Below are positions 1 to 8,883 of a DNA stretch of 64,000 nucleotides, in pieces. Each line of letters starts with the position of its first letter. Position 1 is the stretch's first letter. This DNA comes from Arthrobacter woluwensis (lineage in GTDB: Bacteria > Actinomycetota > Actinomycetes > Actinomycetales > Micrococcaceae). The notes under the pieces were generated by a model that saw only the letters and a list, made by a program, of their open reading frames with translations, ran no database searches and had not been told where the DNA came from. Where the stretch lies: positions 62,001-126,000 of the forward strand of contig NZ_FNSN01000004.1 of assembly GCF_900105345.1 (NCBI RefSeq), read 5' to 3'. The position numbers and the translations under genes are program-made.

Positions 1-1
1 G

Positions 2-82
2 GAGCAGGTCCTCTCGGCTCATGGCGCCACGTCCGCCGTCGCGACGGGCGCCGGCCCGGGCTCGCCGGGAGCAGGCGCGTGA
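2..82 (+). CDS. 3' end of upstream gene, probably thymidylate kinase
   Basis: Only the last 26 codons are inside the window, ending ...GAGPGSPGAGA and a TGA at 80-82. The tail is low-complexity (Gly/Ala/Pro) and has no diagnostic motif. Its stop overlaps the GTG start of holB in a GTGA arrangement, so the two genes are translationally coupled. In actinobacteria the gene directly before holB is usually tmk (dTMP kinase), and that neighbourhood is the only reason for the name. The identity is an inference. Confidence 0.5.
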   Translation, partial: EQVLSAHGATSAVATGAGPGSPGAGA

Positions 83-1221
83 CGGTCTTCGACGAACTCC
101 GCGGCCAGGACGCCGTGGTCACCCAGCTCCGCCGGGCGGCCGCAGGCGACGGGATGACCCACGCCTGGCTCTTCACCGGCCCGCCCGGCTCCGGCCGGTC
201 CAATGCGGCCACGGCCTTCGCCGCCGCGTTGAACTGCGAACAGCCCGACCCCGCCCAGCGCGGCTGCGGTCAGTGCCACGCCTGCCGGACGATTCTCGGC
301 GAAACGCACCCGGATGTGCAGCACGTCCGCACTGAGAAGGTCACGATCACCATCGACGAGGCCCGTGAACTGGTCTCGACCGCCGGCAACCACCCCGCGT
401 CCGGCCGCTGGCGCATCATCATCGTCGAGGACGCGGACCGCATGGCGGAGCGGACCACGAACGTGCTGCTCAAAGCCATCGAGGAACCCACCGCACGCAC
501 CGTCTGGATGCTCTGCGCCCCCTCCCCCGCGGACGTGCTGGTCACGATCCGGTCCCGTTGCCGCGGCGTCGGTCTGCGCCTGCCCGCGGTGGACGACGTC
601 GCCGCGCTGCTCGTGGCACGCGACGGCGTGGAGCCGGCTCTCGCGGCCAGTGCGGCGCGGATGGCGCAGAGCCACGTCGGGATCGCCCGGCGTCTGGCCC
701 GCGACGCCGACGCCCGGCAGCGCCGCCTGGAAACCGTCCGGTTCCCCCTCGCCCTGAAGGGCATCACCTCCGCGGTGCTCATGGCGGAGCGGCTCATGTC
801 CATCGCGACCGCCGAGGCGGACAGCTCGAACGCCGAGCGTGACGCCACCGAACGCGCCGCCCTCCTGGGGTCCCTCGGCCTTGAGGAAGGGGCCACCGTG
901 CCCCCGGCCCTGCGCGGCCAGCTCAAGCGCCTCGAGGAGGACCAGAAGCGGCGCGGGAAGCGGTCGGTGACCGACTCGCTGGACCGGACGCTGACCGATC
1001 TCCTCTCCTTCTACCGGGACGTGCTCATCCTGCAGGTGGGCGCCACCGGGTCGCTCGTGAACGAGGAGATCCGGGCGGACATCGAGGCCTTCGCGGCCGA
1101 TGGGACGCCGGAGCAGACCCTGGCCAGGATCGATGCCGTCAACCTCACCCGGCGGCGGCTGGTCACGAGCAATGTGGCCCCGTTGCTGGCCCTGGAAGGC
1201 ATGGCGGCGGGGCTGGTCTGA
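79..1221 (+). CDS. holB: DNA polymerase III subunit delta' (clamp loader)
   Basis: Subunit of the clamp-loader complex that places the beta sliding clamp on primed DNA. The 380-residue protein is AAA+-like: a modified P-loop GPPGSGRS at residues 34-41 (Arg where an active Walker A has Lys, common in actinobacterial delta'), a zinc module with Cys53, Cys63, Cys66 and Cys69, and a Walker-B-like VEDAD around residues 116-120. Delta' subunits generally do not hydrolyse ATP, which fits the changed P-loop. The GTG start overlaps the upstream stop (GTGA), and MTVFDELRGQ is a typical start of the family. Confidence 0.93.
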   Translation: MTVFDELRGQDAVVTQLRRAAAGDGMTHAWLFTGPPGSGRSNAATAFAAALNCEQPDPAQRGCGQCHACRTILGETHPDVQHVRTEKVTITIDEARELVSTAGNHPASGRWRIIIVEDADRMAERTTNVLLKAIEEPTARTVWMLCAPSPADVLVTIRSRCRGVGLRLPAVDDVAALLVARDGVEPALAASAARMAQSHVGIARRLARDADARQRRLETVRFPLALKGITSAVLMAERLMSIATAEADSSNAERDATERAALLGSLGLEEGATVPPALRGQLKRLEEDQKRRGKRSVTDSLDRTLTDLLSFYRDVLILQVGATGSLVNEEIRADIEAFAADGTPEQTLARIDAVNLTRRRLVTSNVAPLLALEGMAAGLV

Positions 1222-1340
1222 AGCCGGCACGCAGCCGGGCAGCGAGACCGGGAAACGACTCACAGACAGAACCGCGGCCGGAGTGGACCGGCCCGCGGAG
1301 ACGACACGGCGAACCACGACAGTTCGGAAGGCGGACGAGG

Positions 1341-2945
1341 ATGAGGCAGAGCGTGAAGGGCACTGCGACGAGCACGGGGCGGAACCCGCGGACGGGGCGG
1401 GCGCGCACCGGGCTGTTCGCCGCCGTCGTCGCGTCCGTGGCCGTGCTGGCACTGAGCCTGAGCGGCTGCGTGACCATCCCGGCTCCGGAGAAGGGCTCGA
1501 AGGCCCCCGCGGCCGGCAGCCAGCAGGAAGGCCTGAGCGACGGCGCTCCGGCCGAACTGAAGGACTTCTACGGCCAGAAGGTGAGCTGGACGTCCTGCGA
1601 GCACGATGCGAGCTGCGCCTCGGTGAAGGTCCCCACCGATTACGACAATCCGGGCAAGGGGAGCATCGAGATCGCGCTGATCAAGATCGCGGCCACCGGG
1701 AAGTCCCAGGGGTCGCTCTTCATCAACCCCGGCGGTCCGGGCGGGTCCGGTTTCGACTTCGTCAACGAGTCGGCTCAGTGGATCCTGAGCGATGAGATGC
1801 GCTCGAACTTCGACCTGGTCGGTTTCGATCCGCGCGGCGTCAAGCGCTCCGCGCCGGTCACGTGCCTCACGGACCAGGAGCGGGACGAACAGCGGGCCGA
1901 GTACTTCGACCCCGCCACCGCGGACGGCCTGGCGCTGGCGATCCAGGAGCAGCGCGACACCAACGAGGCGTGCCAGCAGAAGACCGGCCCCGTGCTGTCC
2001 CATGTGGACACCGCGAGTGCCGCCAAGGACCTGGACATCCTGCGGGCCGCGCTCCGCAATGACAAGCTCAACTACCTCGGCTACTCCTACGGGACGTTCC
2101 TCGGCTCGACCTACGCCACGCTGTTCCCGAACCGCGTGGGCCGGATGGTCCTGGACGGCGCGCTGGACGCGACCCTGAGCCAGTCCCAGCTGACCGTGGG
2201 CCAGGCGAAAGCCTTCGAACGGAGCCTCCGGGTGTTCGTCGAATGGTGTCAGCGCAACTCCGGCTGCCCGCTCAGTGATGGGGTCGACGCCGGGATCGCC
2301 CGCATCCAGAAGCTCCTCGCCGAGTACGAGAAGAGCCCGCAGCCGGCCAATGACGGCCGTCCCGTGACGGTGAACAGCTTCGTCTCCGGCCTGATCGTCC
2401 CGCTCTACAGCAGTTCGAGCTGGCCGACCCTGCGGCAGGCCCTCGCCCAGGCGCTCGTGGGAGATCCGTCGCCCATGATGCAGCTCGCCGACTTCGGCGC
2501 GGACCGGGATTCGCAGGGCAAGTACACCTCCAACAGTTCCTTCGCCTTCAACGCGATCAACTGCCTGGACTACACGCCGGACTCCTCCGAGAGCGATATG
2601 CGCAAGGAGGCCCAGGAACTCCAGAAGGTCTCGCCCACACTCGGCAAGTACATGGCCTACGGCGGCATCTCCTGCGAAGGCCTCAAGACCACCGGCATCC
2701 GCAAGGTGGCACCGGCGTCGTACAGCGGCAAGGCGCCGATCGTGGTCATCGGCACCACCGGCGACCCGGCCACCCCGTACGAATGGGCCGGGAACCTGCG
2801 CAAGCAGCTCGGCAACGCCTCCCTGGTCACCTGGGAGGGCGAGGGCCACACCGCCTACGGCCGCGCGGGCGACTGCATCACCAAGGCGGTGGACAGCTAC
2901 TTCGTGAGGGGCACGACGCCGGACGACGGCTTGCGCTGCACCTGA
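1341..2945 (+). CDS. secreted lipoprotein alpha/beta hydrolase, TAP-type tripeptidyl aminopeptidase
   Basis: Extracellular serine peptidase of the alpha/beta-hydrolase fold, related to the Streptomyces tripeptidyl aminopeptidases (Tap/SlpD/SlpE). It has an N-terminal export signal with lipobox LSGC (Cys43), so it is probably anchored to the outer face of the membrane. An oxyanion-loop motif NPGGPGGSG lies near residue 130, the nucleophile elbow GYSYG near residue 250, then a C-terminal TAP-like domain with the likely acid in TTGDPATP and the His in EGEGHTAYG. The 534-residue length is normal. It stands alone, ends at a strong shared terminator, and has a purine-rich GGAAGG upstream of the start. 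Substrate preference cannot be read from sequence. Confidence 0.87.
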   Translation: MRQSVKGTATSTGRNPRTGRARTGLFAAVVASVAVLALSLSGCVTIPAPEKGSKAPAAGSQQEGLSDGAPAELKDFYGQKVSWTSCEHDASCASVKVPTDYDNPGKGSIEIALIKIAATGKSQGSLFINPGGPGGSGFDFVNESAQWILSDEMRSNFDLVGFDPRGVKRSAPVTCLTDQERDEQRAEYFDPATADGLALAIQEQRDTNEACQQKTGPVLSHVDTASAAKDLDILRAALRNDKLNYLGYSYGTFLGSTYATLFPNRVGRMVLDGALDATLSQSQLTVGQAKAFERSLRVFVEWCQRNSGCPLSDGVDAGIARIQKLLAEYEKSPQPANDGRPVTVNSFVSGLIVPLYSSSSWPTLRQALAQALVGDPSPMMQLADFGADRDSQGKYTSNSSFAFNAINCLDYTPDSSESDMRKEAQELQKVSPTLGKYMAYGGISCEGLKTTGIRKVAPASYSGKAPIVVIGTTGDPATPYEWAGNLRKQLGNASLVTWEGEGHTAYGRAGDCITKAVDSYFVRGTTPDDGLRCT

Positions 2946-2985
2946 GCCTCTGCGCACCATGAGTGAGCGCGTGCGTGCGTGAGTG

Positions 2986-3018
2986 AAAAGGCCCCGGCGG
3001 ATCCCGCCGGGGCCTTTC
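2986..3018. terminator. bidirectional terminator between convergent genes
   Basis: An 11-bp perfect stem GGCCCCGGCGG/CCGCCGGGGCC (2990-3000 and 3004-3014) with a 3-nt loop, A-run on the left and T-run on the right. It sits between the peptidase gene and the HAD hydrolase gene and can end both transcripts. Confidence 0.85.
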
Positions 3019-3044
3019 GCTGTCCTGGGACGCCTCGCTCGTCC

Positions 3045-3809
3045 TCAGAGCTGCCGGCCGCCGAGGAGCGGCCGGCTCCCCTCCCGCAGGAGACCGGGGA
3101 TGTCCCGGATGGACGGGACCACGGCATCGGCCCCGGCGGCGCGCAGGGCGAACTCGGAGTGGGCGCCGCTCAGCACGCCGGTGACGAGCCCGGCGCCGGC
3201 GCGCAGGCCGGACTGGATGTCCGCCGTCGTGTCCCCCACCACGAGGACCTCGCGGACGTCGTCCAGGTCGAGGGCGAGCACCGCGGTGAGGATCATGTCC
3301 GGATGAGGACGGCCTCGTCCGGCGTCCTCCGGGCACAGGCTCAGGTCGGCGAGGCCCATCCAGCCGAGCGATTCCAGGATGGTGTTCTGCGTGTGGCGGC
3401 CGAATCCGGTGACCAGGCAGAGCTGCATCCCCGCCTCACGGAGCCACTCCATCGTCTCCCGGGCTCCGGGGATGGCCTGGACACCGCCGCGGGCCACGAG
3501 CCGGTCGTAGGACTTCTCGAACACGGCGTTGGCCAGCAGCGCCCGCTCCGGCTCGCCCTCGTAGAGCTGCCGGAAGACGCCGAGTTTCGAGAGCCCCATG
3601 GCACTGTGGGCGAAATCCATCATGGATCCGAACCGCTGGCCCTCCGGGTCCTCCCCGGCATCGAGGAACGCGTCGCGGAGGGCCTCGTCGATGAGTCCTC
3701 CGTCGGTGACGGTGGTGCCGGACATGTCGACCACGGCGAGCCTCAGGCAGCTCGCCCGGCCCGTGATGTCCTGGGCGGTGGTCCGTCCGGCTACCGGGTT
3801 CACGGTCAT
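3045..3809 (-). CDS. HAD hydrolase, phosphonatase-like (PhnX-like)
   Basis: A 254-residue HAD-superfamily hydrolase resembling the phosphonoacetaldehyde hydrolase-like subgroup. Motif I is VVDMSGTTV near the N-terminus (Asp nucleophile), motif II is LVTGF, a Lys/Arg-containing stretch follows near GRGRPHPD, and motif IV is VVGDTTADI. Phosphonatase-like members hydrolyse phosphonates or phosphate esters, but the true substrate is not known. I chose the ATG at 3809 because AGGAG stands 8-9 nt upstream; the frame is open 18 codons further but without a ribosome-binding site. No phosphonate uptake genes are nearby, so phosphonate use is not supported by context. Confidence 0.8.
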   Translation of the reverse strand: MTVNPVAGRTTAQDITGRASCLRLAVVDMSGTTVTDGGLIDEALRDAFLDAGEDPEGQRFGSMMDFAHSAMGLSKLGVFRQLYEGEPERALLANAVFEKSYDRLVARGGVQAIPGARETMEWLREAGMQLCLVTGFGRHTQNTILESLGWMGLADLSLCPEDAGRGRPHPDMILTAVLALDLDDVREVLVVGDTTADIQSGLRAGAGLVTGVLSGAHSEFALRAAGADAVVPSIRDIPGLLREGSRPLLGGRQL

Positions 3810-3984
3810 CGTGTGCGCTCCTCTGCTGGTCCTCGCCACACGGGTCCGGCCGCGCGGCAGCACGTGCCCCCCAGGGCGCCGTGAGCTACAGGTTCCCGCG
3901 CGCGGGCGACGGCCAGCTGAACCGTGCAGGACCGGGACATGAACAGGCGACCGCGCCCGGGAGAAGGCCCTGCAGAGGGCCGTT

Positions 3985-4014
3985 TTGACCCACGGCCGGA
4001 GTGCACCCTAAACT
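3985..4014 (+). promoter_or_regulatory. promoter of tRNA-Thr
   Basis: TTGACC at 3985-3990 and TAAACT at 4009-4014 with an 18-bp spacer, about 43 nt upstream of the tRNA. Confidence 0.75.
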
Positions 4015-4056
4015 TGTTTCCTGTGCGGTCAGGCCAGCAGGCCAGGCGCGGCATGT

Positions 4057-4129
4057 GCTTCCTTAGCTCAGTCGGTAGAGCGTTTCACTCGTAATGAAAA
4101 GGTCATCAGTTCGATTCTGATAGGAAGCT
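4057..4129 (+). tRNA. tRNA-Thr (anticodon CGT)
   Basis: Full cloverleaf: acceptor arms GCTTCCT/AGGAAGC, D arm GCTC-GAGC, anticodon stem TTTCA/TGAAA with loop CTCGTAA (anticodon CGT, reads ACG), and a T arm containing TTCGATT. CCA is not encoded. A sigma-70-type promoter precedes it and a terminator follows. Confidence 0.96.
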
Positions 4130-4138
4130 CGGACACGG

Positions 4139-4170
4139 CGAAGGCCCCCAGGAATTCCTGGGGGCCTTCG
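4139..4170. terminator. bidirectional terminator
   Basis: A 14-bp perfect stem (4139-4152 and 4157-4170) with AATT loop. It ends the tRNA-Thr transcript and, on the other strand, the aldo/keto reductase transcript. Confidence 0.87.
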
Positions 4171-4226
4171 CCGTTCCCCTGACCCTTCGGTCAGGGCCGG
4201 CCGGGACAGGTCGGGTGGATCACCGA

Positions 4227-5066
4227 TCAGGCGAAGTCGGAGACCGCCGGGTCGGGGCCGATACGTCCCTCGGCGCCACGGTCGAGGCTACTCAGCGCCG
4301 TGATGTCCTCGTCATCCAGCGTCACATCGAGCGCCGCGAAGTTCTCCGCGATCCGGCTCTCCGTCACGGACTTCGGGATGACGACGTTGCCGATGGCCAG
4401 GTGCCAGGCGATGACGACCTGGGCCGGAGTGGCGCCGTGCTTCTCCGCGATGCGGACGACCTCGGGGTCGCTCAGCAGCTCGCCGCCCTGGCCCAGCGGG
4501 GACCAGGCCTGGGTGAGAATGCCCTTGCCCGCGTTGTACTCGCGCAGTGCGGACTGGTTGAAGTACGGGTGCAGTTCGATCTGGTGGATCGCGGGCACCA
4601 CGCCGGTGGCCTCGATCAGCTCGTCGATGGCCTCACCGGTGAAGTTGCAGACGCCGATGGAGGTCACGCGGCCGCGCTTCTGCAGATCGACCAGGGCCTT
4701 CCAGGTGTCCACGTAGGTGCCACGCTGCGGCTGCAGCCAGTGGATCAGGTACAGATCGAGGTGGTCCAGGCCGAGACGGTCCAGGGACTCCTCGAACGCC
4801 GCGAGGGTCTTCTCATAGCCCTGGTCGGAGTTCCAGAGCTTGGTGGTGATGAAGAGGTCCTTGGGGTCCAGGCCGGACGCCGCGATCGCGCGGCCCACGC
4901 CCGCCTCGTTGCCGTAGATCTTGGCGGTGTCGATGTGGCGGTAACCGGCCTCGAAGGCCTGGCCGACCACGGTCTCCGCGACGTCGTCGGCCACCTGCCA
5001 CACGCCGTAGCCGAGCTGGGGGATGGTGTTGCCATCGTTGAAAGTGAGATCTGGGTTTGCGCTCAT
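4227..5066 (-). CDS. aldo/keto reductase (2,5-diketo-D-gluconate reductase-like)
   Basis: Cytosolic NADPH-dependent carbonyl reductase of the AKR superfamily, 279 residues. The catalytic tetrad is visible as Asp46, Tyr51 (AKIYGNE), Lys76 (TTKLWN) and His109 (LIHW). The NADP-binding segment IPKSVTESRIAENF lies near the C-terminus. The pattern is closest to the bacterial AKR5-like enzymes annotated as 2,5-diketogluconate reductases, which accept many small aldehydes and ketones, so the substrate stays open. A purine-rich GGAAGGA lies upstream of the ATG. It is monocistronic, with a terminator directly downstream. Confidence 0.92.
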   Translation of the reverse strand: MSANPDLTFNDGNTIPQLGYGVWQVADDVAETVVGQAFEAGYRHIDTAKIYGNEAGVGRAIAASGLDPKDLFITTKLWNSDQGYEKTLAAFEESLDRLGLDHLDLYLIHWLQPQRGTYVDTWKALVDLQKRGRVTSIGVCNFTGEAIDELIEATGVVPAIHQIELHPYFNQSALREYNAGKGILTQAWSPLGQGGELLSDPEVVRIAEKHGATPAQVVIAWHLAIGNVVIPKSVTESRIAENFAALDVTLDDEDITALSSLDRGAEGRIGPDPAVSDFA

Positions 5067-5150
5067 GGCGCCATCCTTCCAAAGGAAGCTGTCACGCCAC
5101 CAGACACAAAGGTCCCGGTTCTCTGTCAGCGAATCCGGGAATAGATCCGG

Positions 5151-5576
5151 TCACCGCCCGGATTGCTCCGCTTCGGAGACCAGGGAGCCGACGACGGCGG
5201 CCCGCCGCCGCACGCTGTCCACATCGGTGGTGCCGAGCCGGGCCATCGTGGCCGCCTGGGCGGCGGTCGCCAGGTCGTTGCCCGCCCGCGAGAGCAGACG
5301 GTGCAAGGGGGCCAGGTCCGGCGGGATGTCCAGGCCATCGCTCGGGGTGCTCCGCTGCGCCTCCACGCAGATCGTCCGGACCCTCGGGAGCAGACCGGCC
5401 AGTTCGTCGGCGATCGGCAGCAACTCGGCGTACAGGGCGTCGTCGCTCACGCCGTCCAGCACCTGGTGGAATCGGTCGAGGCCGCGCCGGAACCGGTCGT
5501 GGGCACGCCGCCAGAGGCCCTTGCCCAGTTCCGCGTCGTCACGACGGGCCTGCCTCAGTTCGCTGAAGAGACCCAT
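5151..5576 (-). CDS. conserved actinobacterial protein of unknown function, coupled to bpa
   Basis: A 141-residue soluble, mostly helical protein (MGLFSELRQARRDD...) rich in Arg, Ala and Leu, without membrane segments or a recognisable catalytic motif. Its ATG lies 3 nt after the bpa stop codon, so it is almost certainly translated together with the proteasome activator. I do not recognise the family. The tight coupling suggests a link to protein quality control, but this is inference. Codon use matches its neighbours, which supports a real gene. Confidence 0.75.
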   Translation of the reverse strand: MGLFSELRQARRDDAELGKGLWRRAHDRFRRGLDRFHQVLDGVSDDALYAELLPIADELAGLLPRVRTICVEAQRSTPSDGLDIPPDLAPLHRLLSRAGNDLATAAQAATMARLGTTDVDSVRRRAAVVGSLVSEAEQSGR

Positions 5577-5579
5577 GGG

Positions 5580-6284
5580 TCAGAGGTACTGGCCGAGGCC
5601 GGAGTCGGGCTCTTCGGGCCCTCCGTGCCGGGGGTTCTGCTGGTGTGCCGCCGGAGCGCGCTGCGGTTCGCCGTTGGCGCCGATGACCACGCCGGGCGCG
5701 ACCATCGTGCCGGGCGGGAGCTGCCGGAGCTGAGCGGCCATCTGCTCGCGGGCGGCCTGCTGGGCCGCGATCGCGGTCTGGATGCCATGGAAGAGGCCCT
5801 CGAGCCAGCCGACGAGCTGCGCCTGGGCGATCCGCAGTTCCGCATCCGACGGGGCGGAGTCCTCGGGGAACGGCAGCGAGATCCGTTCCAGTTCCTCCAC
5901 GAGTTCGGGGGCCAGGCCGTCCTCGAGTTCCTTGATGGAACGCTCGTGGATCTCCGCGAGCCGGCCGCGGGCCGCGTCATCCAGCGGGGCGGCCTTCACC
6001 TCCTCGAGGAGCTGCCGGATCATCGTGCCGATCCGCATGACCTTGGCCGGTTCATCCACGAGTTCGAGCATGTTGCGGGGCCGGCGGTCGCCCTCGCCGC
6101 CGGGACCCTGCTGTGCACGGGGCTCCTGCGGTACACGAGGGTCCTGCGAAGCGGGCTCCCGCGTCTCCCCCTGACCGTCGACCGGAGTCCCCTCCACGGG
6201 ACGCCCCTCGACGGGACGCCCTTCGACGGGACCATGCTGCCCGGCTGCCGCTGCGGATTCCTGTGGCTTCGGCTCCTCACTCAT
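5580..6284 (-). CDS. bpa: bacterial proteasome activator Bpa (PafE)
   Basis: ATP-independent ring activator of the actinobacterial 20S proteasome (Mycobacterium Rv3780 family). Its C-terminal tails dock into the proteasome alpha ring and open the gate for unfolded substrates. The 234-residue protein has a disordered N-terminus with PVEGR repeats, a helical core from about residue 70 (NMLELVDEPAKVMRIG) to 175, a flexible linker, and the exact C-terminus GLGQYL. The GQYL tail is the family's gate-opening signature. The proteasome genes themselves are not in this window. The next gene starts 3 nt after the stop. The start at 6284 lacks a clear ribosome-binding site. Confidence 0.92.
   Translation of the reverse strand: MSEEPKPQESAAAAGQHGPVEGRPVEGRPVEGTPVDGQGETREPASQDPRVPQEPRAQQGPGGEGDRRPRNMLELVDEPAKVMRIGTMIRQLLEEVKAAPLDDAARGRLAEIHERSIKELEDGLAPELVEELERISLPFPEDSAPSDAELRIAQAQLVGWLEGLFHGIQTAIAAQQAAREQMAAQLRQLPPGTMVAPGVVIGANGEPQRAPAAHQQNPRHGGPEEPDSGLGQYL
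6192..6236 (-). repeat. 15-bp tandem repeats inside bpa
   Basis: About three near-identical 15-bp units (core CGACGGGACGCCC) encode the PVEGR-type pentapeptide repeats of the disordered Bpa N-terminus. A slippage-prone coding microsatellite; copy number probably varies between strains. Confidence 0.75.
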
Positions 6285-6304
6285 GGCCCCATACTCTCAC
6301 GGGC

Positions 6305-6613
6305 TCAGCAGCACCGGCCCTGTGGATTCCGGTCCTGCCGGTCGGTGCGGTCCCGCCAGAACTCCGCCTCGCTCAGCGGCTCGTGGTCGGGGTGGTGCGC
6401 TGCGTGGAACTCCAGGTACTTCTCATACGCGTCGGCTCCCAGGACACCCCGGATCCCCCGGCGCAGCGACTCCGCGCCACGGGTCAGCCGCTCCCACGGT
6501 GACGCGGACCGGACCGGCCGCACGCCCTGCGCCGCGGCCGGCGGCAGGGGCGCCCCGGGCGACGGCTCCGACGACGGCGGGGCGGCCGCCGTCGTCGGAC
6601 TCTTCCGGTTCAT
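6305..6613 (-). CDS. ybdD: YbdD/YjiX family small protein, CstA partner
   Basis: A 102-residue member of the YbdD/YjiX (DUF466) family, which accompanies CstA-type pyruvate/peptide transporters. It has the family core RRGIRGVLGADAYEKYLEF, then HHPDHEPLSEAEFWRDR and the conserved C-terminal CC dipeptide (GRCC). The N-terminal 40 residues are a Pro/Ala/Ser-rich extension that the short Escherichia coli protein lacks. Its ATG overlaps the cstA stop by one base (TGATG), so translation is coupled. YbdD-type proteins are reported to be needed for transport by the paired permease, and the arrangement supports that here. Confidence 0.88.
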   Translation of the reverse strand: MNRKSPTTAAAPPSSEPSPGAPLPPAAAQGVRPVRSASPWERLTRGAESLRRGIRGVLGADAYEKYLEFHAAHHPDHEPLSEAEFWRDRTDRQDRNPQGRCC

Positions 6614-8883
6614 CAGTGGTGCCCCGCGTCCGCGAGGCGTTCCGACGCCGGCACCTCCGCCCACTCCGCGGCGAGTTCGCGCTCGGCGGCGGTGGGGATC
6701 AGGCCCGCGGGCGCGAAGACCTTCGACGGGACGAACGGGTCCTCGTGGTCCGTGACCGGCTCCCCGGCCCGGTGTGCCTGGAAGGCCCGGACGGTGGCGA
6801 TCAGGGCCGTGATGATGACGATGATCGCGAGGACCACGAACACCACGGACAGGATCCCCTGGATCATGGTGTTGCGGACCACGGCCTCCATGGCGGGCAC
6901 GGTCTTCGCGGTGCCGAACGACGTCTTGCCGTCCGCGAGCGCCTTGCTGAAGGCGGCGTTGTTCGCGAAGTACCCGACGGCCGGGACGGTCGAGAAGATC
7001 TTCTGGAAGCTGGCGGTGATCGTGACCACCGCTGTGAAGGCCAGCGGCAGCGCCACCATCCAGAGCGCTCCGAAGCGGCCCTTCTTCGCGACGATCGCCA
7101 GGCACACGGCCAGAGCGATCGCGGCCAGCAACTGGTTCGCGATGCCGAAGAGCGGGAAGAGCGTGTTGATGCCGCCCAGCGGATCCGTGACGCCCATGAT
7201 CAGGACCGCGCCCCAGGCCGCCACCATGACGGCCGTGCAGAGCCAGGCGCCCGGGCGCCAGGAGGCGTCCTTGAACTTCGGGACGAAGTTCCCGATCGAA
7301 TCCTGGAGCATGAAGCGGGCCACGCGCGTTCCGGCGTCGACGGCCGTGAGGATGAAGAGGGCCTCGAACATGATGGCGAAGTGGTACCAGAAGGCCGCCA
7401 TCCCCGGTCCGCCGATGAACTGCTGCATGATGTGCGCCAGGCCGACCGCGAGGGTGGGCGCGCCGCCCGAGCGGGAGATGATCGTCTGCTCCCCCACGGC
7501 CGCGGCCGCGTCCTTGAGCTCACCCGGGGTCACGTTCACCCCGGCCAGACCGAGCGAGTTCACCCACTGCGCGGCCTGCTCCACCGTGCCGCCGGTGAGG
7601 GCCAGCGGGGCATTCATGACGAAGTAGAGACCGCGGTCGATCGAGACGGCAGCCACCAGCGCCATGATCGCCACGAAGGACTCCATGAGCATGCCGCCGT
7701 AACCGATGTACCGGGTCTGGCGTTCCTTCTCGATCAGCTTGGGCGTGGTGCCGGAGGCGATCAGCGCGTGGAACCCCGACAGGGCGCCGCACGCGATGGT
7801 GACGAAGAGGAACGGGAACAGTGCGCCGGAAAACACCGGTCCGTTGTCCCGGCCCGCGAATTCGCTGAAGGCGGGGACGTTGATCTCCGGCCGGACCACC
7901 ACGATCGCGACGGCCAGCAGTCCGATCACGCCGATCTTCATGAAGGTGGACAGGTAGTCGCGCGGGGCCAGCAGCAGCCAGACCGGGAGGATCGCGGCGA
8001 CGAAACCGTAGACGATGATGCCCCAGGCGATGGTGGTCTTGTCCAGGTGGAAGAACGCCGCGCCCCACTCGGTGTGCGCCACCCAGCCGCCGCCGATGAT
8101 CGCCGCCATCAGCAGGACGAAGCCGATGATGGAGATCTCCAGGACCTTCCCGGGCCGGATGTACCGCAGGTAGACGCCCATGAAGAGGGCGATCGGGATG
8201 GTCATGGCGACGCTGAACACGCCCCAGGGGCTCTCTCCGAGGGCGTTGACCACCACGAGCGCCAGGATGGCGACGATGATCGCCATGATGAGCAGCGTCG
8301 CCAGCAGGGCCGCGGTGCCGCCCACCACGCCGAGTTCCTCGCGGGCCATCTGCCCGAGCGACCGGCCGCCGCGGCGCATGGAGAAGAACAGCACCAGGTA
8401 GTCCTGGACCGCTCCCGCGAGCACGACGCCCACGATGATCCAGATCGTGCCCGGCAGATAGCCCATCTGGGCCGCGATGACGGGACCGACCAGCGGGCCG
8501 GCGCCGGCGATCGCGGCGAAGTGGTGGCCGAAGAGGACGTTCCGGTCCGTGCGGACGTGATCCTTGCCGTCGGCCTTGTACTCCGCCGGGGTGGCCCGGC
8601 GGTCGTCCGGCCGGATCAGTTTCCTCTCCAGGTACTTCGAGTAGAAGCGGTACGCGATCAGATACGTGCAGACCGCGGCGAACACGAACCAGATCGCGTT
8701 GACCGTCTCCCCGCGGACGATCGCGAGCATGACCCACGCCAGCCCGCCGAGCAGGGCGATGGCCGCCCAGAGCGCGATCCGCGCGGGGGTCCAGCGCCGG
8801 GATTCGGCGTCGAGTCTCTCCGGTGCGACGGCGGCGGGCGGCAGGGCGCCGCCCCGCTCTCCCGTGCTGCGTGTACCGCTCAT
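6613..8883 (-). CDS. cstA: carbon starvation protein CstA (pyruvate/peptide transporter)
   Basis: Large polytopic inner-membrane permease (756 residues from the chosen start, roughly 16 hydrophobic segments). CstA proteins are induced under carbon limitation and take up pyruvate and/or peptides. Family hallmarks include the N-terminal core around FGHHFAAIAGAGPLVGP, then LPGTIWIIVG and MRRGGRSLGQ. I chose the ATG at 8883 because AGGAGG stands a few bases upstream; the frame is open 20 codons further. A 13-bp palindrome CTAGGCACCCTAG (8943-8955), which includes a TAGGGT on this strand, lies about 60 nt upstream as a candidate promoter/operator. It is translationally coupled to ybdD. Confidence 0.93.
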   Translation of the reverse strand: MSGTRSTGERGGALPPAAVAPERLDAESRRWTPARIALWAAIALLGGLAWVMLAIVRGETVNAIWFVFAAVCTYLIAYRFYSKYLERKLIRPDDRRATPAEYKADGKDHVRTDRNVLFGHHFAAIAGAGPLVGPVIAAQMGYLPGTIWIIVGVVLAGAVQDYLVLFFSMRRGGRSLGQMAREELGVVGGTAALLATLLIMAIIVAILALVVVNALGESPWGVFSVAMTIPIALFMGVYLRYIRPGKVLEISIIGFVLLMAAIIGGGWVAHTEWGAAFFHLDKTTIAWGIIVYGFVAAILPVWLLLAPRDYLSTFMKIGVIGLLAVAIVVVRPEINVPAFSEFAGRDNGPVFSGALFPFLFVTIACGALSGFHALIASGTTPKLIEKERQTRYIGYGGMLMESFVAIMALVAAVSIDRGLYFVMNAPLALTGGTVEQAAQWVNSLGLAGVNVTPGELKDAAAAVGEQTIISRSGGAPTLAVGLAHIMQQFIGGPGMAAFWYHFAIMFEALFILTAVDAGTRVARFMLQDSIGNFVPKFKDASWRPGAWLCTAVMVAAWGAVLIMGVTDPLGGINTLFPLFGIANQLLAAIALAVCLAIVAKKGRFGALWMVALPLAFTAVVTITASFQKIFSTVPAVGYFANNAAFSKALADGKTSFGTAKTVPAMEAVVRNTMIQGILSVVFVVLAIIVIITALIATVRAFQAHRAGEPVTDHEDPFVPSKVFAPAGLIPTAAERELAAEWAEVPASERLADAGHH

